A DNA stretch of 64,000 nucleotides from Arsenicicoccus dermatophilus (GTDB lineage Bacteria > Actinomycetota > Actinomycetes > Actinomycetales > Dermatophilaceae). The DNA lies in contig NZ_JAKZHU010000001.1 in assembly GCF_022568795.1 (NCBI RefSeq), forward strand, positions 2,666,001 through 2,730,000. Direction: 5' to 3'. This document shows positions 46,966 to 57,043 of the stretch, in pieces. How positions within the stretch are numbered: position 1 is the stretch's first letter; every line of letters begins with the position of its first letter. Under the pieces are notes generated by a model, which had not been told where the DNA came from, did no database searches, and saw nothing but the letters and a program-made list of their open reading frames with translations. The position numbers and the translations under genes were made by a program.

Positions 46966-49403
46966 AGCGCAGCACCCTTCGTCAGCGTGACGATGTCGCC
47001 GTTGTCGGCGGCGAGGCGAGTGCGGACCGACTGGCCCGCGGAGTTCGTCGGGACCCACACGACGTGGTCGACCATCCCGGCGGTCACGTGCACGGGATAG
47101 CTCACGGTGCCGGCGTCGGAGTGGATGGTGACCAGGTCACCGTCGGAGACCGAGGCGGCGTCAGCCGTCGCCTGCGACATCCGCGCGACCGTCGCGACCG
47201 AGGTGCCGGCGAGGTAGGGCTCGCCGTCCTGCAGCGAGCCGTCGTCGAGCAGCTGGTGCCAGGTGGCGAGCACCGCCAGGCCGGCACCCGATCGCGCGGG
47301 GACGACGGGCGCGACCGGGTTGACCAGGGCGCGGGGCCCGGCCCAGGGGCCGAGCTGCTGCATCTCGCGCTCGATCTGGGCGGACGTCCGGGTGCCGAGG
47401 TAGGCCCCCATCTCGCCCGCGATCAGGTCGAGCACCCGATAGTCGCTCATCAGCTCCGTCTCCAGTGCGGCGGAGAACGGTCCGACGCGACCCTCCCAGT
47501 CGAGGAAGGCACCGGACTTCTCGGCCACGGCGGCGACCGGGAGCACGACGTCGGCGAGGCGGGTGATCGCGGACTCGCGCAGCTCCAGCGAGACCACGAA
47601 GGCACGCTCGCAGGCGGTGCGGGCCTGACCGGGGTCGGGCAGGTCGCCCAGGTCCACGCCGCCGATCACGAGGGCGTCCAGACGGCCCTCGGCGGCCTCG
47701 CGGAGCATGCCCGAGGTGTCGAGTCCGGGCTCGTCGGTCAGGCGGGACAGATCCCACGTCTCCCCCAGCGAGGCGCGGCCCTCGGCGGTGATCGGACGAC
47801 CGCCGGGCAGGAGAGTGGGGAGGCAGCCCGTCTCGAGGGCGCCACGCTCGCCGGCGCGACGCGGCACCCAGGCGAGCGGTGCCCCCAGCGAGCTGGCGAG
47901 GTCGAGGGCGGCGTAGTAGCCGCCGGAGGTCGCGGCCAGACGCTCGCCGACCAGGACGACGGCGTCGCCGCCGGCCTCGCGCAGCGTGCTGCCGACCTCG
48001 GCGAACACGTCCTCCCCGTCGCGAACGGCCGCCAGGACCTCGGCCTCCAGCCCCGGAGCGGCCTGCAGGACCGTGGCCCCGAGCTTGGTCGTGCCCCGGG
48101 AGGCGTACGGCGCCACGGTGAAGATCGTGGCCCGGGACTTGCGGAAGGCCTTGCGCAACCGCAGGAAGACCATGGGCGACTCGTCCTCGGGCTCCAGGCC
48201 CACCAGCAGGACGGCCTTGGCCTTCTCCAGGTCGGTGTAGGTCACGGCGCCGTGGCCCGGAGCGGTGAGCACCACGTGGGCGGCCAGGAACTCGGCCTCC
48301 TCGACGGAGTGCGGCCGGGCCCGGAAGTCGATCGAGCTGGTGCCGAGCACGGTGCGCGCGAACTTGGAGTACGCGTAGGCGTCGTGCGTGGACACGCGGC
48401 CACCGGTCAGCACGCCGGCGGACCGGGCGCGAGCCAGGCCCGCGGCCGCGGCCTCCAGGGCCTCGGGCCAGGAGGCGACGTGGAGCTCACCATCGGCCCC
48501 ACGGACCATCGGGTACGCGAGCCGGTCGGACTGCGTGGCGTACTGGAAGGCCCAGCGACCCTTGTCGCAGTTCCACTCCTCGTTGACCTCGGGGTTGTTG
48601 ATCGCCATACGGCGGAGCACGACGCCCCGGCGGTGGTCGGTGCGCAGGGAGCAGCCGGAGGCGCAGTGCTCGCAGGTGCTCGGCGTCGACATCAGGTCGA
48701 AGGGGCGCGAGCGGAAGCGGTAGGCCGCCCCGGTCAGCGCACCCACCGGGCAGATCTGCACGGTGTTGCCCGAGAAGTAGGACTGGAAGGGCTTGTCCTG
48801 GTAGATGCCGATCTGGGACACCGCACCGCGCTCGGTGAGCGAGATGAAAGGGTCGCCCGCGATCTGCTCGGAGAAGCGGGTGCACCGCTGGCACAGCACG
48901 CAGCGCTCCCGGTCCAGCAGCACCTGGGAGGAGATGTTGACCGGCTTGGCGTACGTCCGCTTGACGTCCTCGAAGCGGGTGGTGGCGCGGCCGTTGGACA
49001 TCGCCTGGTTCTGCAGGGGGCACTCGCCGCCCTTGTCGCAGACCGGGCAGTCGAGCGGGTGGTTGATCAGCAGCAGCTCCATCACGCCGTGCTGGGCCTT
49101 CTCGGCCACCGGCGAGGTCTGCTGGGTCTTGACCTCCATGCCGGGCGCGACCGTCATGGTGCAGGCGGCCTGCGGCTTGGGCATCGGCGCGATCTTGCCG
49201 TCGCGACCGGGCATGGCCACCTCGACCAGGCACTGGCGGCAGGCGCCGGCCGGGTCGAGCAGGGGGTGGTCGCAGAAGCGCGGGATCTGGATCCCGATCT
49301 CCTCAGCGGCGCGGATGATCAGCGTGCCCTTGGGGACGCGGACCTCCACCCCGTCGATGGTGAGGGTGACCAGGTCGGCGGCGCTGGTCGTGGGGGCGGT
49401 CAT
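46962..49403 (-). CDS. nuoG: NADH-quinone oxidoreductase subunit G
   Basis: 813 aa. N-terminal 2Fe-2S ferredoxin domain (RFCDHPLLDPAGACRQC, then AACTM), His-Cys3 4Fe-4S site (INHPLDCPVCDKGGECPLQ), CVLCQRCTRFSEQIAGD with TVQICPVGAL, and then CEHCASGC...EWNCDKGRW, the ligand set for the off-path cluster N7, which many complexes I lack. The rest is the molybdopterin-oxidoreductase-like domain, without cofactor-binding features visible by eye. ATG overlaps the nuoF stop. Confidence 0.95.
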   Translation of the reverse strand: MTAPTTSAADLVTLTIDGVEVRVPKGTLIIRAAEEIGIQIPRFCDHPLLDPAGACRQCLVEVAMPGRDGKIAPMPKPQAACTMTVAPGMEVKTQQTSPVAEKAQHGVMELLLINHPLDCPVCDKGGECPLQNQAMSNGRATTRFEDVKRTYAKPVNISSQVLLDRERCVLCQRCTRFSEQIAGDPFISLTERGAVSQIGIYQDKPFQSYFSGNTVQICPVGALTGAAYRFRSRPFDLMSTPSTCEHCASGCSLRTDHRRGVVLRRMAINNPEVNEEWNCDKGRWAFQYATQSDRLAYPMVRGADGELHVASWPEALEAAAAGLARARSAGVLTGGRVSTHDAYAYSKFARTVLGTSSIDFRARPHSVEEAEFLAAHVVLTAPGHGAVTYTDLEKAKAVLLVGLEPEDESPMVFLRLRKAFRKSRATIFTVAPYASRGTTKLGATVLQAAPGLEAEVLAAVRDGEDVFAEVGSTLREAGGDAVVLVGERLAATSGGYYAALDLASSLGAPLAWVPRRAGERGALETGCLPTLLPGGRPITAEGRASLGETWDLSRLTDEPGLDTSGMLREAAEGRLDALVIGGVDLGDLPDPGQARTACERAFVVSLELRESAITRLADVVLPVAAVAEKSGAFLDWEGRVGPFSAALETELMSDYRVLDLIAGEMGAYLGTRTSAQIEREMQQLGPWAGPRALVNPVAPVVPARSGAGLAVLATWHQLLDDGSLQDGEPYLAGTSVATVARMSQATADAASVSDGDLVTIHSDAGTVSYPVHVTAGMVDHVVWVPTNSAGQSVRTRLAADNGDIVTLTKGAAL

Positions 49404-50716
49404 CGGGACACCGACTCCTTCGCGAACAGGGTGGACGCCGACGGCGGGAACATCTCCCACCAGGGCGTGTGCATGCCGGCCTCGAACTCCTCGCGGAAGT
49501 GCTTGATGCCGGAGGAGATCGGCGTGGTCGCGGCGTCGCCGAGCGCGCAGAAGGACCGGCCGAGGATGTTGTCGCAGATGTCCAGCAGCTTGTCGACGTC
49601 GCCTTCGTGGCCCTGTCCGACCTCGAGGCGCTCCATGATCTGCTTGAGCCACCAGGTGCCCTCGCGGCAGGGGGTGCACTTCCCGCAGGACTCGTGGCGG
49701 TAGAAGTCGGTCCAGCGGGACACGACGCGCACGACCGACACGGTCTCGTCGAAGACCTGCAGGGCACGGGTTCCGAGCATGGAGCCCGCGGCCGCGACCG
49801 AGTCGAAGTCGAGCGGGATGTCCAGCTCGGCCTCGGTGAAGATCGGGGTCGAGGACCCGCCGGGGGTCCAGAACTTCAGGCGGTGCCCGTTGCGCATCCC
49901 CCCGCACATCTCGATCAGCTCGCGCATGGTGATGCCGAAGGGCGCCTCGAACTGCCCGGGCCGCTCGACGTGGCCGGACACGGAGAAGATGCCGTGGCCG
50001 GCGGACTTCTCGGTGCCCATGCCCTTGAACCAGTCGGCGCCGTGCAGGAGGATCCCGGGCACCGAGGCGATGGACTCGACGTTGTTGACCGACGTGGGGC
50101 GGGCGTACAGACCCTGGGCGCCGGGGAACGGCGGCTTGAGCCGCGGCTGGCCACGACGTCCCTCGAGGGAGTCGAGCAGCGCCGTCTCCTCGCCGCAGAT
50201 GTAGGCGCCGGCGCCGGCGTGCACCACGATGTCCAGGCGCTTGCCCGTCCCCATCGCGTCGTCGCCCAGGTAACCGGCCGCGCGGGCCTCCTCGACCGCA
50301 CGCAGCAGACGGCGGTAGACGTGCACGACCTCGCCGCGCAGGTAGATGAAGCCCAGCTCGCCCTGCACCGCGTGGGTGGCGATGGCCAGCCCCTCGATCA
50401 GGTGGTGCGGGGCCGCCATCATCAGCGGGATGTCCTTGCAGGTGCCCGGCTCGGACTCGTCGGCGTTGACCACGATGTAGCGCGGGCCGCCGTCGACCGG
50501 AGCCATGAAGCTCCACTTCAGGCCGGTGGGGAAGCCGGCGCCACCACGACCGCGGATGTTGGAGTCCTTGACGGCGCCGAGCACCGCGTCGGGCTCCATC
50601 GACAGCGCCTTGCGCAGCGCCTGGTAGCCCTCGGCCTCGCGCTCGTAGGTCTCCAGGGTCCAGGACCGGTCCAGGTCCCAGGTGCGGCTCAGGACGGGGG
50701 TCAGCTGGGTGCTCAC
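49400..50716 (-). CDS. nuoF: NADH-quinone oxidoreductase subunit F (NADH/FMN)
   Basis: 438 aa from GTG at 50716. FMN/NADH site RGRGGAGFPTGLKWSF, VVNADESEPGTCKD, GAGAYICGEETALLDSLEG, and cluster N3 ligands ESCGKCTPCREG with the later Cys in RSFCALGDAA. It is the entry point of electrons from NADH. GTGA overlap with nuoE. Confidence 0.96.
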   Translation of the reverse strand: MSTQLTPVLSRTWDLDRSWTLETYEREAEGYQALRKALSMEPDAVLGAVKDSNIRGRGGAGFPTGLKWSFMAPVDGGPRYIVVNADESEPGTCKDIPLMMAAPHHLIEGLAIATHAVQGELGFIYLRGEVVHVYRRLLRAVEEARAAGYLGDDAMGTGKRLDIVVHAGAGAYICGEETALLDSLEGRRGQPRLKPPFPGAQGLYARPTSVNNVESIASVPGILLHGADWFKGMGTEKSAGHGIFSVSGHVERPGQFEAPFGITMRELIEMCGGMRNGHRLKFWTPGGSSTPIFTEAELDIPLDFDSVAAAGSMLGTRALQVFDETVSVVRVVSRWTDFYRHESCGKCTPCREGTWWLKQIMERLEVGQGHEGDVDKLLDICDNILGRSFCALGDAATTPISSGIKHFREEFEAGMHTPWWEMFPPSASTLFAKESVSR

Positions 50717-51648
50717 TTGGCGTCCCCCTCGGGGTCGGTGGTGCGGGCCGAAGCCTGCTCGTCGGCAGGCTTGGCGGCGGGCGACAGGGCCTCGCCGGAC
50801 GTCTTGCCGGCGGCGGCCTGCGCGTCGGCGGAGCTCTGCTTCTCGCCCGGGGCGGGCTGGGCGTCGACCTTTGCGGCGGGTATGCTGCCAGGCTGCGCCT
50901 GGTCGGCCCCGTCGGTGGCGCCGGCCCGGCGACCCTGCTCGGCGTCGCGCGGCATGTCCCAACCCTCGCGGCGGGCGATCTCCAGCCCGCGCATCGTGGC
51001 GGGGCCACCGCTCGGGCCCTCGTCGGCGTGGCCGTCGAGGAAGCCCGCCAGCACGCGGGAGACCTCCTTGAAGGTGTGCAGCCGGTCGGGCCCGCGCGAC
51101 GGGCGCACGGGGGTGCCGGCGCGCAGGGCGTCGACCAGCTCGCGCGCCGAGGTCGGCGTCATGTTGTCGAAGAACTCCCAGTTGGCCATGACCACGGGAG
51201 CGAAGTCGCAGGCGGCGTTGCACTCGAGGCGCTCGAGGGTGATGACCCCGTCCTCGGTGGTCTCGTCGTGACCGACCCCGAGGTAGTCCGACAGCTCGTC
51301 CCAGATCTGGTCGCCGCCCATGACCGCGCACAGCGAGTTGGTGCAGACGCCGACGAGGTACTCGCCGTTCTTGTGGCGCTTGTACTGCGTGTAGAAGGTG
51401 GCCACGCCCGAGGCCTCGGCGGCGGTGACCCCGGCGAACTCGGCCGCCAGCTCGATGCCGCGGGTGGAGACGTAGCCGTCGACCGACTGCACCAGGTGGA
51501 GCAGCGGCAGCAGGGCCGAGCGGCGCTGCGGGTAACGCATCACGACCGCGGACGCGTCCTCGCGCAGGCGTGCCTCGGTCTCGGAGTCCCAGGGGTCCGA
51601 GGGGTGCGCCGGCTGGGTGCCGTAGTTGGGGGCGTCAAAGGCTGACAT
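50713..51648 (-). CDS. nuoE: NADH-quinone oxidoreductase subunit E, long form
   Basis: 311 aa. The thioredoxin-like 2Fe-2S domain (cluster N1a) has CTNSLC near residue 102 and ECNAAC near 143. The core ends near residue 215; the last 95 residues are an Ala/Gln/Asp-rich, probably disordered tail (QAQPGSIPAAKVDAQPAPGE, SSADAQAAAGKTSGEALSPA). This makes it clearly longer than E. coli NuoE (166 aa). TGATG overlap with the nuoD stop. Confidence 0.94.
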   Translation of the reverse strand: MSAFDAPNYGTQPAHPSDPWDSETEARLREDASAVVMRYPQRRSALLPLLHLVQSVDGYVSTRGIELAAEFAGVTAAEASGVATFYTQYKRHKNGEYLVGVCTNSLCAVMGGDQIWDELSDYLGVGHDETTEDGVITLERLECNAACDFAPVVMANWEFFDNMTPTSARELVDALRAGTPVRPSRGPDRLHTFKEVSRVLAGFLDGHADEGPSGGPATMRGLEIARREGWDMPRDAEQGRRAGATDGADQAQPGSIPAAKVDAQPAPGEKQSSADAQAAAGKTSGEALSPAAKPADEQASARTTDPEGDAK

Positions 51649-52985
51649 CAGCGGTCCACTCCTCCGAGCACGGGGTCGACCGAGGCGACGGCGACGATGA
51701 CCTCGGCCACCTGGGCGCCCTCGCACATGGCAGCCACCGACTGCAGGTTGTTGAATCCCGGGTCGCGGAAGTGCGCGCGGTGCGGGCGGGTGCCACCCAT
51801 GGAGACCAGGTGGCAGCCGAGCTCGCCCTTGGGCGACTCGACGGCCTGGTAGGCCTGTCCCGGTGGCACGCGGAAGCCCTCGGTCACCAGCTTGAAGTGG
51901 TGGATGAGGGACTCCATCGACTCGCCCATGATCTCGCGGATGTGCTCCAGCGAGTTGCCCATGCCGTCGCCACCGATGGCGAGCTGCGCGGGCCAGGCGA
52001 TCTTCTTGTCCTCGACCATGACCGGGCCGGGCCGGGCCTCGAGCCGGTCCAGGCACTGCCGGACGATCTTGAGCGACTCCCACATCTCGGTGAAGCGCAG
52101 CCGCAGCCGGCCATAGGCATCGCTGGTGTCCCAGGTCGCGACCTCGAAGTCGTAGGTCTCGTACCCGCAGTAGGGGTCGGCCTTGCGCAGGTCGTAGGGA
52201 TAGCCGGTCGCCTTGAGCATCGGGCCCGTCACGCCGAGGGCGATGCACCCGGTGAGGTCGAGGTAGCCCACGCCCTCCATGCGGCCCTTGAGGATGGGCT
52301 GCTCGTTGATGAGCAGCTCGAGCTCGTGGATGCCGCGCTCGAGCAGCGGCAGCTCCTCGCGCAGGTCGGTGATCGCGCTCGCCGGGACGTCCTGGATGAC
52401 CCCGCCCGGGCGGATGTAGGCGTGGTTCATGCGCAGGCCGGTGACGGCCTCGAAGAAGCGCAGCACCCGCTCGCGCTCGCGGAAGCCGAACTCCATGACC
52501 GTGGTCGCGCCCAGCTCCATGCCGCCGGTGCCGATGCAGACCAGGTGGGAGCCGATGCGGTTGAGCTCCATCATCAGGACCCGGATCACGCTGGCGCGCT
52601 CGGGGACCTGGTCGGTGATGCCGAGGAGCTTCTCGACGGCCAGGCAGTATGCCGCCTCCTGGAACAGCGGCGTGAGGTAGTCCATCCGCGTGCAGAAGGT
52701 CACGCCCTGGGTCCAGGTGCGGTACTCCATGTTCTTCTCGATGCCGGTGTGCAGGTAGCCGATGCCCACGCGGGCGTCGGTCACCGTCTCGGCGTCCAGC
52801 TCGAGGATGAGGCGCAGCACCCCGTGCGTGGACGGGTGCTGGGGTCCCATGTTGACGACGATGCGCTCGTCGGAGTGCTCGATGGCCTGCTGGGCGAGGT
52901 CGTCCCAGTCGCCACCGACGGAGGTGAGCTGGTAGCCCTCCTCGTCCGGACCGGCGCCGCTGGTGGCGGTGTAGGCGGTGCTCAT
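51648..52985 (-). CDS. nuoD: NADH-quinone oxidoreductase subunit D
   Basis: 445 aa. [20 protein letters not shown] contains the quinone-headgroup His region; [37 protein letters not shown], and the C-terminal [20 protein letters not shown] are conserved 49-kDa-subunit (hydrogenase-derived) segments. It forms the quinone pocket with NuoB. TGATG overlap with nuoC. Confidence 0.96.
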   Translation of the reverse strand: MSTAYTATSGAGPDEEGYQLTSVGGDWDDLAQQAIEHSDERIVVNMGPQHPSTHGVLRLILELDAETVTDARVGIGYLHTGIEKNMEYRTWTQGVTFCTRMDYLTPLFQEAAYCLAVEKLLGITDQVPERASVIRVLMMELNRIGSHLVCIGTGGMELGATTVMEFGFRERERVLRFFEAVTGLRMNHAYIRPGGVIQDVPASAITDLREELPLLERGIHELELLINEQPILKGRMEGVGYLDLTGCIALGVTGPMLKATGYPYDLRKADPYCGYETYDFEVATWDTSDAYGRLRLRFTEMWESLKIVRQCLDRLEARPGPVMVEDKKIAWPAQLAIGGDGMGNSLEHIREIMGESMESLIHHFKLVTEGFRVPPGQAYQAVESPKGELGCHLVSMGGTRPHRAHFRDPGFNNLQSVAAMCEGAQVAEVIVAVASVDPVLGGVDR

Positions 52986-53728
52986 CAGTTGTACGACCTC
53001 CGCTGGTCCGGGGGCGGGACGGTGGCGCCCTTGTACTCCACCGGGAGACCGCCGAGGGGATAGTCCTTGCGCTGGGGGTGTCCGGGCCAGTCGTCCGGCA
53101 TCATGATCCGGGTCAGCGCGGGGTGGCCGTCGAAGACGATGCCGAAGAAGTCCCAGGTCTCGCGCTCGTGCCAGTTGGTCCCCGGCCACACCGAGGTGAC
53201 CGAGGGGATGTGCGGGTCGGCGTCCGGGCAGGACACCTCCAGCCGCAGCCGGCGGGAGCCGTTGGTCAGCGAGAGCAGGTGGTAGACCGCGTGCAGCTCC
53301 TGGCCCTGGGCCTGCGGGTAGTGAACGCCGGAGACCGACATGCACATCTCGAAGCGCAGGCCGGGGTGGTCGCGCAGCGCCTGGGCGACGACGGGAAGGT
53401 GCTCGCGCCGGACGTGCAGGGTCATCTCGCCCCGGTCGACGACGACCGACGCCACCGCCTCGCGGAACGACGCCGAGGAGCCCACGAGGGCCTTCTCCAG
53501 GGTGTCGGCCACGTGGTCGAAGTAGGAGCCGTAGGGACGGGCGGCCTCGCCCGGGAACAGGACCGGGGAGACCAGTCCGCCGTACCCCGTGGTGTCCGTG
53601 CCCCGCGAGGAGCCGAACATGCCGTGCCGACGGCCCATCTCGACGGGCTGGGCCGTCGGGTGGCCGTCGACCTGCAGGTGACGGGCGTCGTCTCCCTGGG
53701 CATCGGCCGGGAGGTTGGTGTCGGTCAT
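52985..53728 (-). CDS. nuoC: NADH-quinone oxidoreductase subunit C
   Basis: 247 aa. The 30-kDa-subunit signature [20 protein letters not shown] then [20 protein letters not shown] sits at the C-terminal end; the first 65 residues are a polar extension. Separate nuoC and nuoD genes, unlike the fused form of enterobacteria. ATGA overlap with nuoB. Confidence 0.95.
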   Translation of the reverse strand: MTDTNLPADAQGDDARHLQVDGHPTAQPVEMGRRHGMFGSSRGTDTTGYGGLVSPVLFPGEAARPYGSYFDHVADTLEKALVGSSASFREAVASVVVDRGEMTLHVRREHLPVVAQALRDHPGLRFEMCMSVSGVHYPQAQGQELHAVYHLLSLTNGSRRLRLEVSCPDADPHIPSVTSVWPGTNWHERETWDFFGIVFDGHPALTRIMMPDDWPGHPQRKDYPLGGLPVEYKGATVPPPDQRRSYN

Positions 53729-54279
53729 GCCAGCAGACCCTTCTGCAGCTGGAGCGGGGTGGCCTCCATGGCTGCACGCTCGGCGGCCCGGGCGGCCTCC
53801 TCGCGGTTGACGCCCTGGGGCGACTTCTTGACGTACTCGTGCAGCGTGATGATGGCGTTGAAGAGCATCTGCGGCCGCGGCGGGCAGCCGGGGAGGTAGA
53901 CGTCCACCGGGACGATGTGGTCCACGCCGGCCACGATCGCGTAGTTGTTGAACATGCCGCCGGAGCTGGCGCAGGCGCCCATCGCGATGCACCACTTCGG
54001 CTCGGGCATCTGGTCCCAGACCTGGCGCACGACCGGGGCGAACTTCTGCGAGCAGCGGCCGGCGACGATCATCAGGTCGGCCTGGCGGGGGGTCGCGGAG
54101 AAGCGCTCCATGCCGTAGCGGGCGATGTCGAAGTCGGGGCCGCCGGAGGCCATCATCTCGATCGCGCAGCAGGCGAGCCCGAAGGTCGCGGGCCACATCG
54201 ACCGGTGGAGCATCTGCCCCGCGACGGCCTCGAGGGTCGTCAGCGCGATGCCGGAAGGGATCTTGTCCTCGATACCCAT
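53725..54279 (-). CDS. nuoB: NADH-quinone oxidoreductase subunit B (cluster N2)
   Basis: 184 aa. Cluster N2 ligands are the vicinal Cys37-Cys38 ([14 protein letters not shown]), Cys103 ([14 protein letters not shown]) and Cys132 (YLPGCPPRP). N2 is the last cluster before quinone. It starts 3 nt upstream of the nuoA stop region, tightly linked. Confidence 0.97.
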   Translation of the reverse strand: MGIEDKIPSGIALTTLEAVAGQMLHRSMWPATFGLACCAIEMMASGGPDFDIARYGMERFSATPRQADLMIVAGRCSQKFAPVVRQVWDQMPEPKWCIAMGACASSGGMFNNYAIVAGVDHIVPVDVYLPGCPPRPQMLFNAIITLHEYVKKSPQGVNREEAARAAERAAMEATPLQLQKGLLA

Positions 54280-54282
54280 GGG

Positions 54283-54648
54283 TCAGTCCCACTCCAATCC
54301 ACCGCGGCGCCAGACGTAGGCGTAGGCGATGAAGACGGTCAGCATGAAAAGGACCACCTCGACGAGGGCGAACAGGCCAAGACGGTCGAAGGCCACCGCG
54401 AAGGGCAGCAGGAAGATCGACTCCACGTCGAAGATGATGAAGAGCATCGCGGTCACGTAGTACTTGACCGGGACCCGACCGCCACCCTCGGCGACCGGGC
54501 TGGGCTCGATGCCGCACTCGTAGCTGTCGAGCTTCGCGCGGTTGTAGCGACGCGGGCCGATGACCCCGAAGCCCAGGACCGACAGGGCCGCGAAGCCGAT
54601 GCCCATCGCGAAGAGGAAGAGGATCGGCACGTACGGGTTGAGGCTCAT
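54283..54648 (-). CDS. nuoA: NADH-quinone oxidoreductase subunit A
   Basis: 121 aa, three membrane helices. SYECGIEP (the Cys of the switch loop) and [20 protein letters not shown] (acidic proton-path residues) are diagnostic. ATG at 54648 has AAAGGGG 11 nt upstream; a GTG at 54660 directly abuts that site and is less likely. First gene of nuoA-N. Confidence 0.95.
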   Translation of the reverse strand: MSLNPYVPILFLFAMGIGFAALSVLGFGVIGPRRYNRAKLDSYECGIEPSPVAEGGGRVPVKYYVTAMLFIIFDVESIFLLPFAVAFDRLGLFALVEVVLFMLTVFIAYAYVWRRGGLEWD

Positions 54649-54687
54649 CCCGCGTTGCACCCCTTTCGGTTGGTCTGCTGCGTCAAC

Positions 54688-54693
54688 ATCCTA
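54688..54693 (-). promoter_or_regulatory. Candidate -10 box (TAGGAT) of the nuo operon
   Basis: TAGGAT lies in the 76-nt gap between the menJ-like stop and nuoA, about 39 nt before the nuoA ATG. No clear -35; read-through from the reductase gene is also possible. Confidence 0.4.
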
Positions 54694-54724
54694 GGGTCCG
54701 CCGACCCGTGCTGCTCACGGCCGT

Positions 54725-56035
54725 TCACGAGGACGGCACCACCCGCGTGAGCGCGGTGATGACCCGGTCGGTCACGCCGCCACCGTGCTCGTCCGCGAGG
54801 TTGGCCATGATCTTGAGCAGCAGCTTCATCAGGGTCCGGCGCGGCAGGCCGTACTTCACGGCGAGCCGCATGATCTCGGGGTGACCGATCAGCTGGGCGA
54901 AGGTGCGCCCGAGGGTGTAGTAGCCACCGAGCTCGTCGGTCATGATCCGGGGATAGGCCTGGAGCACCCGCTCGCGGCCGGCCGCGTCCCGCGCGAGCGC
55001 CTGGACGATGATCTCGGCGCTGTGGCGTCCGGCCTCCAGGGCGTAGTCGATGCCCTCGCCGTTGAAGGGGTTGACCATGCCGCCCGCGTCGCCGACGAGC
55101 ATCAGGCCGTCGGCATACAGCGGCTTGCGGTTGAAGGCCATCGGCAGCGCCGCGCCGCGGATGGGCTGGGTCATGGCCTCGTCGGTGCAGCCCCACTCGG
55201 GGGGCAGGGTGGCGACCCACCGGCGCAGCAGGTCCTTGTAGTCGACCTTCCCGAACTGCGGTGAGGTGTCGAGCATCCCGAGCCCGATGTTGACCCGCCC
55301 GTCACCCAGGGCGAAGATCCAGCCGTAGCCGGGCAGGAGGACCTTCTTGCCCTCGGGTCGGTCGGCGTCCTCGGGCACCCACAGCTCCAGCCAGGACTCC
55401 ATGTAGTCGTCGTGGGTGCGCGGGCTGGTCCAGTAGGAGCGGGCGGCGACACCCATGGGGCGGGAGGTGAGCTTCTCGCGGCCGACGGCGGTGGCCAGCC
55501 GGGAGGAGACGCCGTCGCAGGCGACGACGACGGGGGCACGCCACTGCCGGGTCTGTCCGGTGGCGCGACCGTCCTGCAGGACCTTCGCGGTCACCCCGAC
55601 GACGCGGCCGCCCTCGACGACCGGCCCGGTGACGGAGACCCCCTCGTGCAGACGGGCGCCGCACCCCACGGCGTGGCGGGCCAGGGTCTCGTCCAGGGTG
55701 GCGCGGGCGCGGGCCATGCCGTAGCCCGGGAAGGACGCGGACTCCGGCCAGTCGAGCTGGAAGGTCTGCCCGGCGCCGACGATGCGCAGGCCCTTGTTGC
55801 GGATCCAGCCGTCCTGCTCGCGGGTGCCGACCCCGAGGGTGGTGAGCTCGCGGACCGCGCGCGGGGTGAGGCCGTCGCCGCAGATCTTGTCCCGCGGGAA
55901 GGTGGCCTTCTCCAGCAGGACGACGTCGAGACCGGAACGGCCGAGGTAGGCCGCGGTGGCAGAGCCGCCGGGCCCGGCGCCGACGACGATCACATCGGCG
56001 CTCTCCACCCCTGAAGGGCTCGTCCCTGCAGTCAC
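54725..56035 (-). CDS. menJ: Geranylgeranyl reductase family flavoprotein, MenJ-like
   Basis: 436 aa. FAD Rossmann motif VIVVGAGPGGSATAAYLGRS near the N-terminus, LLEKATFPRDKICGDGLTPR, YGWIFALGDGRVNIGLGML, and the second FAD motif LMLVGDAGGMVNPFNGEGID. In mycobacteria MenJ saturates one isoprene unit of menaquinone; its place between menG and nuoA supports the same role. GTG at 56035 has GCGGAG at 5 nt; GTG at 56041 is an equal alternative. Confidence 0.87.
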   Translation of the reverse strand: MTAGTSPSGVESADVIVVGAGPGGSATAAYLGRSGLDVVLLEKATFPRDKICGDGLTPRAVRELTTLGVGTREQDGWIRNKGLRIVGAGQTFQLDWPESASFPGYGMARARATLDETLARHAVGCGARLHEGVSVTGPVVEGGRVVGVTAKVLQDGRATGQTRQWRAPVVVACDGVSSRLATAVGREKLTSRPMGVAARSYWTSPRTHDDYMESWLELWVPEDADRPEGKKVLLPGYGWIFALGDGRVNIGLGMLDTSPQFGKVDYKDLLRRWVATLPPEWGCTDEAMTQPIRGAALPMAFNRKPLYADGLMLVGDAGGMVNPFNGEGIDYALEAGRHSAEIIVQALARDAAGRERVLQAYPRIMTDELGGYYTLGRTFAQLIGHPEIMRLAVKYGLPRRTLMKLLLKIMANLADEHGGGVTDRVITALTRVVPSS

Positions 56036-56158
56036 AGTCACTCCGCTTCCGTCGTCTCGTCCGGGTGCTCCAGGGCTCAGGATGGTCCCAGACAAGCAGA
56101 CCGCGGGCGGTGGGCGCACCACCTCGGGAGTCTAGGAGGGCACCTGCAGCATGTCGTC

Positions 56159-56172
56159 TTAGGGTTGCCTAA
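56159..56172. promoter_or_regulatory. Small dyad TTAGGGTTGCCTAA, role unknown
   Basis: Five-base arms TTAGG/CCTAA around GTTG, in the 216-nt gap between menG and the menJ-like gene. It resembles part of a DtxR/IdeR iron box, but the arm spacing is 4 instead of 9 nt. Confidence 0.3.
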
Positions 56173-56251
56173 ATCGTGCGTACGGTCGCGTTGATCGTCG
56201 CCGGATCGTGATCCGCGCCGTCATCCGGACGGCGGTCCGGGTCGCCCGCGC

Positions 56252-56944
56252 TCAGCGCTTGACGGCGCGGTGCAGCGCGACGATGCCGCCCGCGAGGTTG
56301 CGCCACTGCACCTCGCGCCACCCGGCCGCCTGGACCTGGGTGGCCAGGCCGCGCTGGTCGGGCCAGGCCTGGATGGACTCGGCCAGGTAGACATAGGACT
56401 CGGGGTTGCTCGACAGCCGCCGCGCCACCGTCGGCAGCGCCCCCATGAGGTACTGCACGTAGACGCGGCGGAAGGCGGCGTTGGTCGGGTGGCTGAACTC
56501 GCTGACGACCAGTCGGCCGCCCGGGCGCGTCACCCGCAGGAACTCGGCCAGCGCCCGCTCGTGGTCGACGACGTTGCGCAGGCCGTAGGACATGGTGACC
56601 ACGTCGAAGGTGCCGTCCGCGAAGGGCAGGCGGGTCGCGTCGGCGGCGGTGAAGGACAGATCGGCGCGCCGCTGCTTGCCCACCCGCAGCATCCCGAGGG
56701 AGAAGTCGGCGGGGACCACGCGGGCGCCCGCCGCGGCGAAGGGCTCGCTGCTGGTGCCGGTGCCGGCGGCGATGTCGAGGATCGTCATACCCTCGCCGGC
56801 CGCCACGGCCTCGTTGACCGCGCGACGCCACAGCCGGACCTGGCCCAGGCTCAGCACGTCGTTCATCAGGTCGTAGCGGCCGGCCGTCTGGTCGAACATC
56901 GCGGCGACCTCGTGCGGCTGCTTGGACAGGGAGGCTCGGCTCAT
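56252..56944 (-). CDS. menG: Demethylmenaquinone methyltransferase
   Basis: 230 aa. UbiE/MenG SAM-methyltransferase: [23 protein letters not shown] motif [34 protein letters not shown] and [14 protein letters not shown]. It methylates demethylmenaquinone, the last ring step of menaquinone synthesis. ATG 56944 has GGGAGG 10 nt upstream; ATG 56953 is too close to that site. Divergent from the FemX-like gene. Confidence 0.94.
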   Translation of the reverse strand: MSRASLSKQPHEVAAMFDQTAGRYDLMNDVLSLGQVRLWRRAVNEAVAAGEGMTILDIAAGTGTSSEPFAAAGARVVPADFSLGMLRVGKQRRADLSFTAADATRLPFADGTFDVVTMSYGLRNVVDHERALAEFLRVTRPGGRLVVSEFSHPTNAAFRRVYVQYLMGALPTVARRLSSNPESYVYLAESIQAWPDQRGLATQVQAAGWREVQWRNLAGGIVALHRAVKR

Positions 56945-57043
56945 GGCCGTCATCCTCCCACGCACGACGGCGCGCCGGCCGCCGCCTGGCCCGGTGCTAG
57001 CCTGAGCCCGCCCCAGCCCCGACCCGCGAGGACGCCCAGCCAC

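Noticed and set aside
56159-56172. DtxR/IdeR iron box
   Set aside because: The arms are 4 nt apart rather than 9 nt, and the neighbouring genes are not iron genes; kept only as an unexplained dyad.
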